Positions 13,085 through 23,929 of a stretch of 64,000 bases of DNA are shown here, in pieces. Origin of the DNA: Poecilobothrus nobilitatus (Eukaryota; Arthropoda; Insecta; Diptera; Dolichopodidae); the NCBI GenBank assembly GCA_947095535.1, contig OX352774.1, forward strand, positions 4,650,001 through 4,714,000, read 5' to 3'. The position numbers were made by a program, and so were the translations under genes. Under the pieces are notes generated by a model. The model was not told where the DNA came from and did no database searches. It was given only the letters and a program-made list of their open reading frames with translations. Each line of letters opens with the position of its first letter. Within the stretch, counting starts at the first letter, position 1.

Positions 13085-13150
13085 AAATTCCAGGAGTGTT
13101 AAAAATATTTAAGGAAATCTTTAAAGTTTAAATTTTTTTTGAGCGCTTAC
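13085..13150 (-). other. Possible recursive-splice exon (66 nt)
   Basis: On the minus strand this segment starts directly at the CAG|GTAAGC junction (13150/13151) and ends GGAATTT at a strong donor, GTAAGTATATAC (13079-13084). Such a pair, an upstream combined acceptor-donor and a downstream donor, is the arrangement described for recursive-splice exons in long introns. It could also be an ordinary cassette exon. Its base composition is not coding-like. Confidence 0.35.
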
Positions 13151-13170
13151 CTGAAAAAAAAAAAAAAAAT
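13145..13170 (-). promoter_or_regulatory. Recursive (ratchet) splice site, minus strand
   Basis: The minus strand reads sixteen T, then CAG|GTAAGC. This is a strong polypyrimidine tract and 3' splice site fused to a strong 5' splice site with no exon between, matching the known zero-nucleotide ratchet sites of long fly introns. If real, it means this region is intronic in a gene transcribed right to left. A single match to a short consensus in a T-run-rich sequence can arise by chance. Confidence 0.5.
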
Positions 13171-13311
13171 TAAATTTTATTATATAAAATGACATAAAAG
13201 ATACAAAAATAATTTTCAGTATATAAATATTCTATAATTGTCAAGTGGTAAATATATAAGTGTATTTAAATAAATTTTAACGCCTTTATTTCAGTTGACA
13301 ATATGTTGCAA

Positions 13312-14652
13312 TTTTTATCTTTTTAATACACTCAAACCTGATATTAAGGTCCCTATTGACCTTTCCAAAAAGATTAGAGAGTAGATTAATTATATCAATA
13401 TTCATAGGATCAGTATAAGATCATTTAGGAAAAACATACGCTAACTCACTATACTAAAATAAGATGTGCAAACTTTATAAAAGTAAAGCTGTTATTTTTT
13501 AATATTTTTTCATTCTTAAACACAGCAGACAGCAGACTCAGAAAGAAAGGGTTACCTGTTTGTTTTTATTTAAAGATAAAAATTATAATAACATAAATTA
13601 AAAATATGATTTTGATAAGTTAGAAAATGTGATTGAGTTCATAAAGGTTTTTTATACAAAAAATACAGTTATTTAAAAAAAAAAAACATTGAAAAATATC
13701 AATATTTTTCGACTTTAAAAGCTTATAAATATTCAAAGCTTATAACTTTGGGGCCTCGGATGGCCTAGTGGGTTAGATGATATGAAATACGTTGTAAACA
13801 CCGGGGGAGTCTAGGTTCGAGTCCCACACGTTATAAGAATAATTTCCCCGACGTTACTATATGGCAGTGGAAAAAACAAAAAAAAAAAAAAACTGTGAAA
13901 GCCAGGAAAATAGTGTAAAAGTTCATAGTTTCAGTATCGATATCTAACGAATATTGAATATTGTACAGGAGGAAAGATATTGTTGAAGATGGATTATGTT
14001 GTTGAAAAGTTCACGAGGACATTTTGAAGAACCATTAAGAATATACAACATCACCGGGACAATTTTCTTGTAATTCAAGCCGTCCTGTCACCTTCTGCCA
14101 TTCCTTCTTCGTGACCTTTGATTCTCGGGCACCCTTTACAAATTGGCACACATATTATGCCTATTAGGCATTGTAAGGCGGTAAGGTCAACCTTAATTTA
14201 TAGATATTTACATTACTTTAATGTTTATCCCAAAAATTAAATGATAAATTAGCAAAACAAAAATTCAGGAAATTAATTTTTTTACTGATGAAATCCATTA
14301 AATTTGTCTGGACATAAGTTTTAAAAAATTTTAGCGTTCTTTTTTCAAACAAAAAAAAATTGACTTTAGATAATCGTTCTATGTAAATTAAATCTTCCAA
14401 TTAAGCAATTATTAATCATATTACAATCTATTACTGCTGTATAGGTATTAAAATATATTAAAGACCATATTAAATGTTAAACATTCAACATTAAACGTAC
14501 ATATATGCCTTAACACTTGACATCAATTTAAAATCATGTACTAACCGAATAATTACCAAAAAAAACTGGTTATTTTATTTTCAATTACCGTAATGGTACA
14601 TTTACAACAAAAATTACTAAGCAAAAAAAAAAAAAACGCTATTGTACAGTTA
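13312..14652. repeat. Duplicated block B, copy 1
   Basis: Near identical to 18749-20140 from TTTTTATCTTTTTAATACAC to GCTATTGTACAGTTA. The only large difference is a deletion of about 51 bp near 13853, inside the embedded SINE. No terminal inverted repeats were seen at the block ends, so it does not look like a single transposon. It holds a SINE (13750-13892) and a GC-richer unique part (14020-14200). Stop-free frames within it have no gene support. Confidence 0.9.
13750..13892 (+). mobile_element. tRNA-derived SINE, internally deleted
   Basis: Head GGGGCCTCGGATGGCCTAGT holds an A-box-like sequence and GGTTCGAGTCCC is a good B box, as in RNA polymerase III promoters. It ends in an A tract. 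The AAGCCTGAA...AAAGGCTGTG body present in the block-B twin and in the copy at 57745 is missing, so it was deleted after insertion. Confidence 0.8.
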
Positions 14653-14863
14653 ATATATATGTAAACAATATTTTGATATGGCATTTATTTCAACTAGCAT
14701 TTAAAAAAAGCAGTGACCTGCAGTACATGTACATGTATGTTAAAAACTCTTATTATTACCATCATTTAATTTAGAATGGGTCTTTAGGTCTTTACCAACT
14801 AGTTTTTTAATTTTTTTTTTTTTTGCTTTAAGCAATTCAATGTGACAATTTTCTTTTATGCAG

Positions 14864-14908
14864 GTGGTAAATGGAATTGAATTAATATTATTAAACAGTA
14901 ATAACTAA
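14864..14908 (+). CDS. Possible short terminal exon, unknown protein
   Basis: TTTTCTTTTATGCAG is a good acceptor ending at 14863. The next 14 codons read VVNGIELILLNSNN before a TAA. The segment is short, so the splice site is the only real evidence. CAG|GTGGTA could also be read as a weak combined splice site. Confidence 0.2.
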   Translation: MVNGIELILLNSNN

Positions 14909-15054
14909 TAAATGAATAATATTAACGTAGTGTTGTGCAATAAATAATGCAATCATAAGAGAAAAAACAAAAAAATTAAATAAAAAAAGAAAAGCAAAAG
15001 ACAGGTGCTGAAAGAAAAAAAAAACAAGAATTAATAACGTAAATTTTTTATACC

Positions 15055-15710
15055 CGTATAAGTATACGAAAGAAAGTCATGGGTATATTAAAACGACTGC
15101 GCCGTTTGTAACCAATAAAACTAGGCAAGATTCTTGGATATTGGTTGTTCAAGGGTATAAATCGGATCAGTATAAAAATCGTCTTTGTGACAGTATCAAA
15201 AACTTGATTTAGATTTAGCTACCTGTGTCCCATTTTCGGTAAAGATGGTTTCAGCTGTGGGTTCATTAAATTCACCCAAAATATTTTTGAAACAATTTGT
15301 ATAAGTTAAATACGTCTTTATTTTTGTATATGTTAAATAGGTCTTATACTGAGTTTGTATATCTTTAAAATTAACAAGATTAGAAAACTGTAAATTAAAA
15401 TGAATAAGTTATGTAACAAGGCAAGCACTCATGCAAGGTTTTTAATTATTAAAATCCTATTTTCAAATATATGACATACAAATTTCGGGATATGATATAA
15501 AAAGTAAATTAAAAAAATAAAATTGAAGTTGATAATAGGTAAGTCACGTATCAGAGCAAATGGGAAATTATTGGGACTAAAGTTGCTTGAAATAGCTATC
15601 AAATTATTGGACATTGTTTGTACATCATCAACGTTTTTAAACATATAATGGATTTCATATACGGGTATTTTTGAGTTGACAAGTGCAACTGCATTCATCA
15701 TCATTTGCAT
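15055..15710 (-). pseudogene. Possible decayed coding region, unknown family
   Basis: An ATG at 15708 opens a 93-codon minus-strand frame to 15429 with mixed composition (for example NSKIPVYEIHYMFKNVDDVQ). About 130 bases further on, coding-like peptides continue in shifted frames (ILGEFNEPTAETIFTENG to a TGA at 15196, then CHKDDFYTDPIYTLEQ). Two or more breaks would be needed to join them, so a dead gene or transposon protein is inferred. No motif or family is recognised. A strong plus-strand donor-like site (ATAG|GTAAGT, 15539) lies inside. Confidence 0.25.
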
Positions 15711-17400
15711 TATATTTGCAATTGACTTTGTCTACATATCAAATATAATAAGAAGTTTTCTGTCTACACAATTTTATACATAAATTTAAAATAAAATAAT
15801 AAAAGACACAATAAATTACTTATTTAAGTAAATTATTACATAAATTGTAACATAAAATAATCACAAAACAATTTTCATATATATTAAAATATTTTAAAAA
15901 CCATTAGAACAAAAAATAAAAAAATATTTACAATAAATTTTTCCATTAACATTTTGAAGTCATTTAAAACATAAAAAGTTAAAAAATTTTGAATAATTAA
16001 ATGTAAGTTTGAGTATAGGTACATAAAAAACGAATATTGAAAATAAGTATTATTATTTTTTAAGTTTAAAAAACAATTCGAAATCATATAATTGGAATTG
16101 AATTTCCTTAATTTTTCTTTTTTTGTTAATTATGTATTTATGTTGAACCTAAACAGTAACAAAACTATACTGTTTAATTGTTCAAAAAAATTTACGGTTA
16201 GAAAACATTTCCGGTTCAAATAAATAAATATCTAAAATATAGAATTTTATATTTTAGTACTTACTATTTAATAATCATTCAAAGGTATTAATGGAAACAC
16301 TAAAAGTTAATTAGTTATACGTATAACAACCAAAATGAGGAAACGATTTTGGCGTTTTAAATTCTAATAAATTGCTTGACTTTAAAAAAAAACTGAAAAA
16401 ACTCATTTTAAACGGAGAACTTTAATTTTTATAACTGATTTTTTTATAAATTACTTTTAAAATACATTTTTAATTAATATAAAATTTCATGCCAAGTTAC
16501 AGAGCAATATAGTGACACAGAAAACAATTAATGGGTTACCTTTTGTGGAGTTAGTGTCATTATGCGGTGAGCAACATAAAGTTCAGTAGGTGGAAGTATG
16601 CAAAACTTAGCAGAGCAACTAAGGAGGAGGAATACTAGTCTTACTATCTGTGAAAACAAAGATAATATTTTTAACAACCACTTAACTTTTCGCAATTATT
16701 ATAAAAGTATAGCGTGATAACGGATAAGGTCCAGAATATCCAGATTTCACTTGAAGCATAGAATAGTTTTAATTTGATGAACAGTGAGCAAAGAAATTCA
16801 GTTTGGTTGGGATATCTAAACTATTTTGGCGCAAAATTGGCATGTAATTATAATGAAGTATTGTGTATTTTTGAAAGCCTTGAACATTCCCAAGTCCACA
16901 TCAAACCTATTCGAAAAATGCCAAGTACGAACTGCAACAAACAAAAAAGAAATGCTCACTATAGTATAAATTGTTAAAAATTGTTTTCACTATATAATAA
17001 ACCAAATCGTAATTTAAGTGATTGAAAAATAGTTAAGTCTAAGTACAATATACAATTTAAAGAAATAATTTTGTTTTTTTATTTATTTTTTTCTTTTTGA
17101 TAATTTTGACCTATTAAGAGTAAATACATGTATTTAATAGATAAAACATATATACGTTTTTAAGTTCATTGCATTCAATTTGGTACTTAACATTCCAAAC
17201 TAAAGTAAGTGGCATATACCAAACATTTTTAACCAATCATTTTTACAATAAAATATTTTATTCTGAAATCCGTTCTAATTTTTTTTTTTTTTCCTTAGGT
17301 TTGAAAAATTTTTCGATTTTTTCAACCACTTATACTAAAGACTTATTTCTTTATTTTTAATTTATTTTTAATCAACATTTGGTTTTATCATACATTTATA

Positions 17401-17420
17401 GATATATATATATATATATA
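17401..17420. repeat. TA microsatellite
   Basis: Alternating AT run of about 20 bases. Confidence 0.8.
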
Positions 17421-18383
17421 CACTTTAGATATACTTTAAGATTTTCGATAGTAATAATCGCATCTCAAAACAAAGAGATTTGAAATGAAAGAAAAAACCC
17501 CTCATAAACCAAAAAAAAAAAAAATTTCAGTATATTTATGTATTTAAACAGTAAAATGTGTAGGATGTCCACTACTTATTCATTTTTTTGTTGACTTACA
17601 ACAGGTATTTTTGAATTTTTTTTTTTTCATATTAAGTGTCTCAGTTCGAATGAATAGAACGTGTAGGCGAAAAACCAAAAATCTATGAATATATCTACAA
17701 AAAAAAAATTACAACTTATTAAATTATACGTCAATATTACAATATACATTTTAAATACTTAGATAGCGTATTGGGAGGTATTCCAAAATAAAAAAAAAAA
17801 TTGTGTACATATATACATTATTTAATATTTATATATGAGAATAACTAACATAAAATATGTAACATCAGAGATTGTGGTAAGTCGCGCATTATGCAATTCT
17901 ATTAAATTAAAACTTCTGGTTTTTTTTTTGTTTTTGTTCTTCTCTTGTTTTTTCAATTTCAATTTCAATCAAAAAAAAAACAAAAAAAAAAAAATTATTT
18001 TCAAAATTCCTCTGGCTATTTCACTATTTTATAAATCTAAAGATTTTATTTAAGCAAGAGAAAAAAAAAAATATATAAAAGTAACAGGGAATTGAAATGA
18101 ATTCTGGATTAAAATTACAATTTGTGTGGTTTTTTTTTTTACTTATATGTAAATAGCATAAAATTATAATTCCGCATCCAATATTATACTGAATTTTACC
18201 TTTGGGTAATGAAAATTACTTCCTATATTTACATTATAATGTAACCTATATATATATATAAATAATAATTGAAGTCAAGTAGGTAATAATGGAAATGTTG
18301 AAAATTAAATTAGAGTATACACTGGTTGAAGATGAAATAAATTTGGAACAGATTTCATTGGAACGGATGAATGAAATTTTTAG

Positions 18384-18752
18384 TTGTAAATTTATTCTTT
18401 TTACTGCATAATGAAATCAAATAAAAATTTAATACTATATATGTATATGTATATATATATATCTATTATGTATGTAACATGAATTTTATATTATAGAAAT
18501 TTCTTGGAAAGATTTGACATTGCGGTTATTTAATGGACGTACTTATATACTTTTCTATCATTAATGAGAATCACATACAATTATAGGGAGCGACATGAAA
18601 TCCCAAAAAAAAAAAACATCCTAAATGACAAAATCCCGAATTGACTATAAATCTCTTATTGCAAAATCCCAAAATATCCAAAAACCCAAAATTTCAAAAA
18701 CTAAAGCAAATTTATAGATTTAAGAATTATCTACAAAATTTGAGAATTTTTT
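18384..18752 (+). repeat. Direct repeat A, left copy (369 bp)
   Basis: Starts TTGTAAATTTATTCTTTTTA and is near identical to 20141-20509. Its last part (from GGGAGCG at 18586) is the start of dispersed family C, cut off at 18752 by block B. Confidence 0.95.
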
Positions 18753-20140
18753 TATCTTTTTAATACACTCAAACCTGATATTAAGGTCCCTATTGACCTT
18801 TCCAAAAAGATTAGAGAGTAGATTAATTATATCAATATTCATAGGATCAGTATAAGATCATTTAGGAAAAACATACGCTAACTCACTATACTAAAATAAG
18901 ATGTGCAAACTTTATAAAAGTAAAGCTGTTATTTTTTAATATTTTTTCATTCTTAAACACAGCAGACAGCAGACTCAGAAAGAAAGGGTTACCTGTTTGT
19001 TTTTATTTAAAGATAAAAATTATAATAACATAAATTAAAAATATGATTTTGATAAGTTAGAAAATGTGATTGAGTTCATAAAGGTTTTTTATACAAAAAA
19101 TACAGTTATTTAAAAAAAAAAAACATTGAAAAATATCAATATTTTTCGACTTTAAAAGCTTATAAATATTCAAAGCTTATAACTTTGGGGCCTCGGATGG
19201 CCTAGTGGGTTAGATGATATGAAATACGTTGTAAACACCGGGGGAGTCTAGGTTCGAGTCCCACACGTTATAAGAATAATTTCCCCGACATTTACGGTCA
19301 AGCCTGAAAAAGAAAAAAAGAAAAGGCTGTGTAATTTCCTTGTCACTATATGGCAGTGGAAAAAACAAAAAAAAAAAAAAACTGTGAAAGCCAGGAAAAT
19401 AGTGTAAAAGTTCATAGTTTCAGTATCGATATCTAACGAATATTGAATATTGTACAGGAGGAAAGATATTGTTGAAGATGGATTATGTTGTTGAAAAGTT
19501 CACGAGGACATTTTGAAGAACCATTAAGAATATACAACATCACCGGGACAATTTTCTTGTAATTCAAGCCGTCCTGTCACCTTCTGCCATTCCTTCTTCG
19601 TGACCTTTGATTCTCGGGCACCCTTTACAAATTGGCACACATATTATGCCTATTAGGCATTGTAAGGCGGTAAGGTCAACCTTAATTTATAGATATTTAC
19701 ATTACTTTAATGTTTATCCCAAAAATTAAATGATAAATTAGCAAAACAAAAATTCAGGAAATTAATTTTTTTACTGATGAAATCCATTAAATTTGTCTGG
19801 ACATAAGTTTTAAAAAATTTTAGCGTTCTTTTTTCAAACAAAAAAAAATTGACTTTAGATAATCGTTCTATGTAAATTAAATCTTCCAATTAAGCAATTA
19901 TTAATCATATTACAATCTATTACTGCTGTATAGGTATTAAAATATATTAAAGACCATATTAAATGTTAAACATTCAACATTAAACGTACATATATGCCTT
20001 AACACTTGACATCAATTTAAAATCATGTACTAACCGAATAATTACCAAAAAAAACTGGTTATTTTATTTTCAATTACCGTAATGGTACATTTACAACAAA
20101 AATTACTAAGCAAAAAAAAAAAAACGCTATTGTACAGTTA
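18749..20140 (+). repeat. Duplicated block B, copy 2 (inserted)
   Basis: Near-identical copy of 13312-14652 in the same orientation about 5.4 kb away, sitting exactly between the two A repeats. It retains the SINE body segment that copy 1 lacks, so copy 2 preserves the older form at that point. The tight identity suggests a recent event. Confidence 0.95.
19187..19380 (+). mobile_element. tRNA-derived SINE inside block B copy 2
   Basis: Same insertion as 13750, but with the body: CATTTACGGTCAAGCCTGAA...AAGGCTGTGTAATTTCC, then an A tract. The A box lies near CCTAGTGGG and the B box is GGTTCGAGTCC. Confidence 0.85.
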
Positions 20141-20509
20141 TTGTAAATTTATTCTTTTTACTGCATAATGAAATCAAATAAAAATTTAATACTATATATG
20201 TATATGTATATATATATATCTATTATGTATGTAACATGAATTTTATATTATAGAAATTTCTTGGAAAGATTTGACATTGCGGTTATTTAATGGACGTACT
20301 TATATACTTTTCTATCATTAATGAGAATCACATACAATTATAGGGAGCGACATGAAATCCCAAAAAAAAAAAACATCCTAAATGACAAAATCCCGAATTG
20401 ACTATAAATCTCTTATTGCAAAATCCCAAAATATCCAAAAACCCAAAATTTCAAAAACTAAAGCAAATTTATAGATTTAAGAATTATCTACAAAATTTGA
20501 GAATTTTTT
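20141..20509 (+). repeat. Direct repeat A, right copy (369 bp)
   Basis: Same sequence as 18384-18752, and it runs without a break into the rest of family C (20510 onward). This copy therefore carries the original right-hand context and the left copy the original left-hand context. Confidence 0.95.
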
Positions 20510-21030
20510 AGTACTTAGGGAGTTTCGGGCTGAAGCCTAACAGCATTATTAAGAAAAAAATTAATTTGGTAAATATTTAAGAAATTTAATTTCGTGCGTT
20601 GATTCATGTCGCTTATATATACATATATATGTATGTATACTTATACGCGAGATTCTGAAATAAGAAGGATTTTAGAGCTGGATTCAAAATCAGGGTTTCA
20701 ATCATTGGTTTAGCGGAGATTTGGGGGTGGCATGTTTAAATATATATTGTAAAATAAATAATTAGGAGGGACTTTCTAGTTGGTTACAAAATCAGAGTTT
20801 TACGTCTTTTACAGAATATTGACACATAATACATGGTACATGCGATATTCTAAATTTAGAGTGATTTTTAGTTGGTTATAAAATCAAAGTTCAATTTCTG
20901 CATTCAAAATTATTGTTTTCAATAAATCAACCCACATCCAAAATGAAAAAAAATCAAAAGGAACTATGATGAGAAATGCTTGGGATGCTTTGGGATTTTG
21001 TATTTGGTATTTTGTGGCCAACCTCTCTTA
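20343..21030 (+). repeat. Dispersed repeat C, copy 1
   Basis: Begins TAGGGAGCGACATGAAATCC, holds AAAATCAGGGTTTCAATCAT near 20687 and TTGGTTACAAAATCAGAG near 20780, and ends near GGTATTTTGTGGCCAACC. Shared blocks occur at 33954 (inverted), 44404 and 62160. There is no ORF. The ends are weakly inverted (GGGAGCG/GGTTGGCC), so a non-autonomous DNA element is a guess. Confidence 0.65.
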
Positions 21031-21881
21031 TATGGTCTGCTATGATTTGTGTACATATTGTATATATTGGCCTTTCATTGTGTCACATGGTTACTTTATC
21101 CACTGTTTCTACATTATTTTACTTTGATACCTAACTGTTGCTACTGTTCTGCATTTATTTTAGTATTTACAGATAGTTCTGTTTGTTAGAATGATTCTTT
21201 ATATCCTCTCTTTCTACAATGCGAGAATTTAATGAGATATTTTTTTTATTCAACACGCTTCATAATGATTACCGTTAAGCTGGTTCCCATAATAATGAAA
21301 AATCCGATTAAATAAAAATGGAAATCTTGCCTAAAATCCTTTAAAATCTAATGTAATAGATACGACATAATATTTAAACATATCTAATATCTAAACATAT
21401 ACGACGTAATATTTAATAAGTTAATATTTAGGGTAAATCTAGGTTAACACAATTCGAAGTATTTTATTTAAAATTCTAAAGGCAGTTACATAAGAAATAA
21501 AAGATTATATATAAATAAAATTGACAAAATACTAACAATTAAAATTAAATAATAATCTGTTTTACTTCCTAGTATTTTCTTTAATTAAAATTTTATTATT
21601 TCCTTTCATCACTTTTAAAATTTAAAGCTTCAAAATAATCTTAGAGTTAAATAACATGGATTGTAACAGCAAAGTAAAAATAAAATAAAGTGAAAAGTAA
21701 ATGTCAATTGCCATATTATCAATTTTATGTTATCCGATCAAATAAGACAAGATGTTTAATTTCAAAAAAAAAAAAAAATACAAAAACATAAAAAAAAAAT
21801 TAAAGAAAAGGTACACACATACATACATTCATTCATTTCAAATTTATTTTCCTTTTTTTTTTTTTTTTAATTTAATCTCAC
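21031..21881. other. Non-coding AT-rich stretch
   Basis: No recognised repeat. A 49-codon hydrophobic frame at about 21047-21190 lacks start or splice support. On the minus strand this would be the beginning of the intron after the 21882 donor. Confidence 0.45.
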
Positions 21882-21916
21882 CTGAGGTCGTACTTATCAC
21901 AATTTTTTCTTTTCAT
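21882..21916 (-). CDS. Possible start-codon exon, minus strand
   Basis: On the minus strand an ATG (21914-21916) follows an in-frame TAA four codons upstream. It opens MKRKNCDKYDL and runs into a strong donor, CTCAG|GTGAGA (21876-21881). This gives 35 coding nucleotides, leaving phase 2. The arrangement suits a first coding exon whose intron continues left, toward the ratchet-type site at 13150. No protein family can be inferred from 11 residues. The acceptor of the next coding exon was not located. Confidence 0.35.
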
Positions 21917-22380
21917 TTTAAATTTTTCTTAAGAAAACCACACTCGAATGATTTTCAATAAGAACAAAAGGAACCAAAAAAAAAAAAAAATCTTGAATTT
22001 ATTCACTTTCCAAAAAAAACAAAATAAAATTTAATAACAGAATGTATGTAAAGAAAAAGTGAGCTCAGAAAATGTCCCGGAACCTTAAATATTATTTCAT
22101 ATTAAAGAAAAAAACATGACAGCTGATGGACGGAATACCAAATTGAAGGAACAGCCGGCTTTTCTTTTATTTATTCACACAAAACACAAAAAAAAAAATG
22201 ATTACCAAAACATTGATTCGTTATTTAAGAAGTACCTTTACACCATACGTACATAATATCTACCTAGTGTTATCAAAATTATTTTCAACTGTTTTTTAAT
22301 TGTTTGTTTGTTTTTTTTTTTTGCTTCGTAATTGTAAGGGTTCTGGAACTGATACTCCCTGTTGGGCTGTCGATGCAATC
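21917..22380 (-). other. Possible 5' untranslated part of the same exon
   Basis: At the right edge the minus strand reads TTTTGTTTTGTTACATCATTATTCAG (shown here only to describe the tract; the AG is at 22381-22382), a good acceptor. The first bases after it (22322-22380) are distinctly GC-richer than the surroundings and open in all three frames, as is a patch at 22060-22160. One exon from 22380 to 21882 would join these patches to the ATG at 21916. Alternatives are a separate coding exon (IASTAQQGVSVPEPLQLR in one frame) or a plus-strand terminal exon. Confidence 0.3.
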
Positions 22381-22382
22381 TG

Positions 22383-23322
22383 AATAATGATGTAACAAAA
22401 CAAAATGCAACAAATCATTTAATTTGGTTGAAAAAATTTTTTTTGTTGCAGTTTGTTATAATAAAAGTACCTACATATGAAACAACAAAAAAAAAAACAA
22501 AGAAAAATCAAATTTAATTTGATTTGGCGTATGGTTTATGGAAATTCATTTGTTGATTCAAAAAAACAAACAAAAGACATTCTTATAGCACATGTCAAAG
22601 AAAAAAAATTTTTTTTTTAACTGTCACAATAATAGAGAAAAATACACCTTTTCTTTTTAGCGTAATATTGCTAGACAACATTAATAAAAATTATTATTAA
22701 AAATATTGTTGACACATTTTAAAAATTCATTTGAATCGATTCACACATTCAATTCATTCGAATGCTCTTAAACTCCCTTTTAAATTGAGAATTTATTTTT
22801 TGTACATTCCTGTCATACGACTTTGACAATAATAAAATGATAATAAAAAAATACTGACTACATAACAGAAAAAAAAAAAAAAATAATTGATACTTAATAG
22901 TAAAAAAAAAATTCAAATACCGTCTCGACAGTTACCGGCTGCAAGTCTCTGCACGATAGTGTTATATTATATAATTTTTTTTTTATTGTTTCATTATCGT
23001 GACGTTGATTTGCGTCTCTTTTAAATCGATATATATATGTACATTATGTATGTATATATTATGTAGCTTAGCTATATGTAGTTAGAAAAAAACAGTTATG
23101 GTTTTATGTATGTATGATGCATATAATATAATGTGGGTGCATTTGTACATACATACTTGTTTAAGAATATTAAGATCTTTAGTGTGGAGTCACGTCCTTG
23201 TGCTTAACATGCTATTTTTTTCATTATTTTATTAAAAGTTATTATAAAAATTTCTAATGCAAGTAAGAAATATTATCAAATTTATTATCTGCATTAGCTA
23301 CCAATTAACCATTATTTTATAG
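22383..23322. other. Non-coding stretch with a GC-richer island
   Basis: Mostly homopolymer-rich. The island at 22918-22960 (GACAGTTACCGGCTGCAAGT and flanks) is unusually GC-rich for the window and could be a promoter or conserved regulatory element of a gene starting to its left. No core promoter motif is certain. Confidence 0.4.
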
Positions 23323-23324
23323 TA

Positions 23325-23927
23325 CAGTCGGACCCGGGTAAATGCAATCCGGTTAAGTGCACCCGTTTAAAAGAATGCAAAAATTTTGCACCATAAATTT
23401 AAACATTATTTTCTAACATTTTTACTCGGATATTTGCAACTCGTTTTAATGCAAAAACCTTTTAAAGGCACATAAAATTTCTGACTCATTAGCCTAAACC
23501 ATAGAAAAAAACTATGTTAAATGCACATTCATTAAAAAAAAATGACATTTAAAAATTTATTTTTCGAACAAAACCTTTGAATTTTTACGAACAACCCCTT
23601 CGAATTTTTACGCACAAACCGGTTAAATTATATGACATAGACATATTTTTAAATTACATGTATACAATACATTATGTATACTGTTAAATATTTTAATATT
23701 AGTTTTTGAATTTTAAGTAAGGAACTGTTAATATAGGTTCGCATTATTAAAATCACAACAAATTAATTTTGAAAAACACGCATACAAGCACATATTTGTG
23801 CTTTTATCAATGGTTTTTCTAAGTGCATAAATTTGTGCAATTATCCGGGCCTCGGATAAATGCAAAACCCGGATATGAGTATCAAATGGCTGTCTTTTTA
23901 GTGTGTGCAATTAAACGAATCCGACTG
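23325..23927 (+). mobile_element. Pogo/Tigger-like MITE, copy 1 (603 bp)
   Basis: Flanked by TA on both sides (23323-23324 and 23928-23929). The ends are inverted: CAGTCGGACCCGGGTAAATG at the left, and CAGTCGGATTCGTTTAATTG when the right end is inverted. CAG ends, TA duplications and a GCTTA/TAAATGCA-type pattern fit the pogo branch of Tc1/mariner. Copies of TAAATGCA or variants (TTAAGTGCA, TTTAATGCA, TTAAATGCA) recur through the element. No transposase is present; the 60-codon minus frame at 23728 only reads the repeats. Confidence 0.8.
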
Positions 23928-23929
23928 TA

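Larger units (their letters stand above)
14653..18383. other. Non-coding AT-rich stretch with weak coding-like islands
   Basis: Contains the candidates at 14864 and 15055 listed separately, and a TA run at 17401-17420. A more mixed-composition patch at 16540-16980 shows no recognised family. The rest is homopolymer-rich. Confidence 0.5.

Noticed and set aside
13741..13830. tRNA gene suggested by A-box and B-box sequences
   Set aside because: No cloverleaf pairing or intact acceptor stem, several dispersed copies with A tails and one with a target duplication. These are SINEs.
14218..14400. 60-codon minus frame repeated at 19707-19889
   Set aside because: Identical because both lie in duplicated block B. 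Low-complexity Phe/Asn/Lys, with no sign of selection.
16774..16977. 67-codon plus frame in a more complex patch
   Set aside because: No start in good context, splice site or homology recognised. Left as unannotated.
22116..22256. 46-codon ATG frame (MTADGRNTKLKEQPAF...)
   Set aside because: The front looks coding, but the rest is poly-Lys/Phe and the opposite strand offers a more coherent exon model.
23728..23910. 60-codon minus frame
   Set aside because: Lies wholly inside the pogo-like MITE and translates its repeated TAAATGCA-type units.
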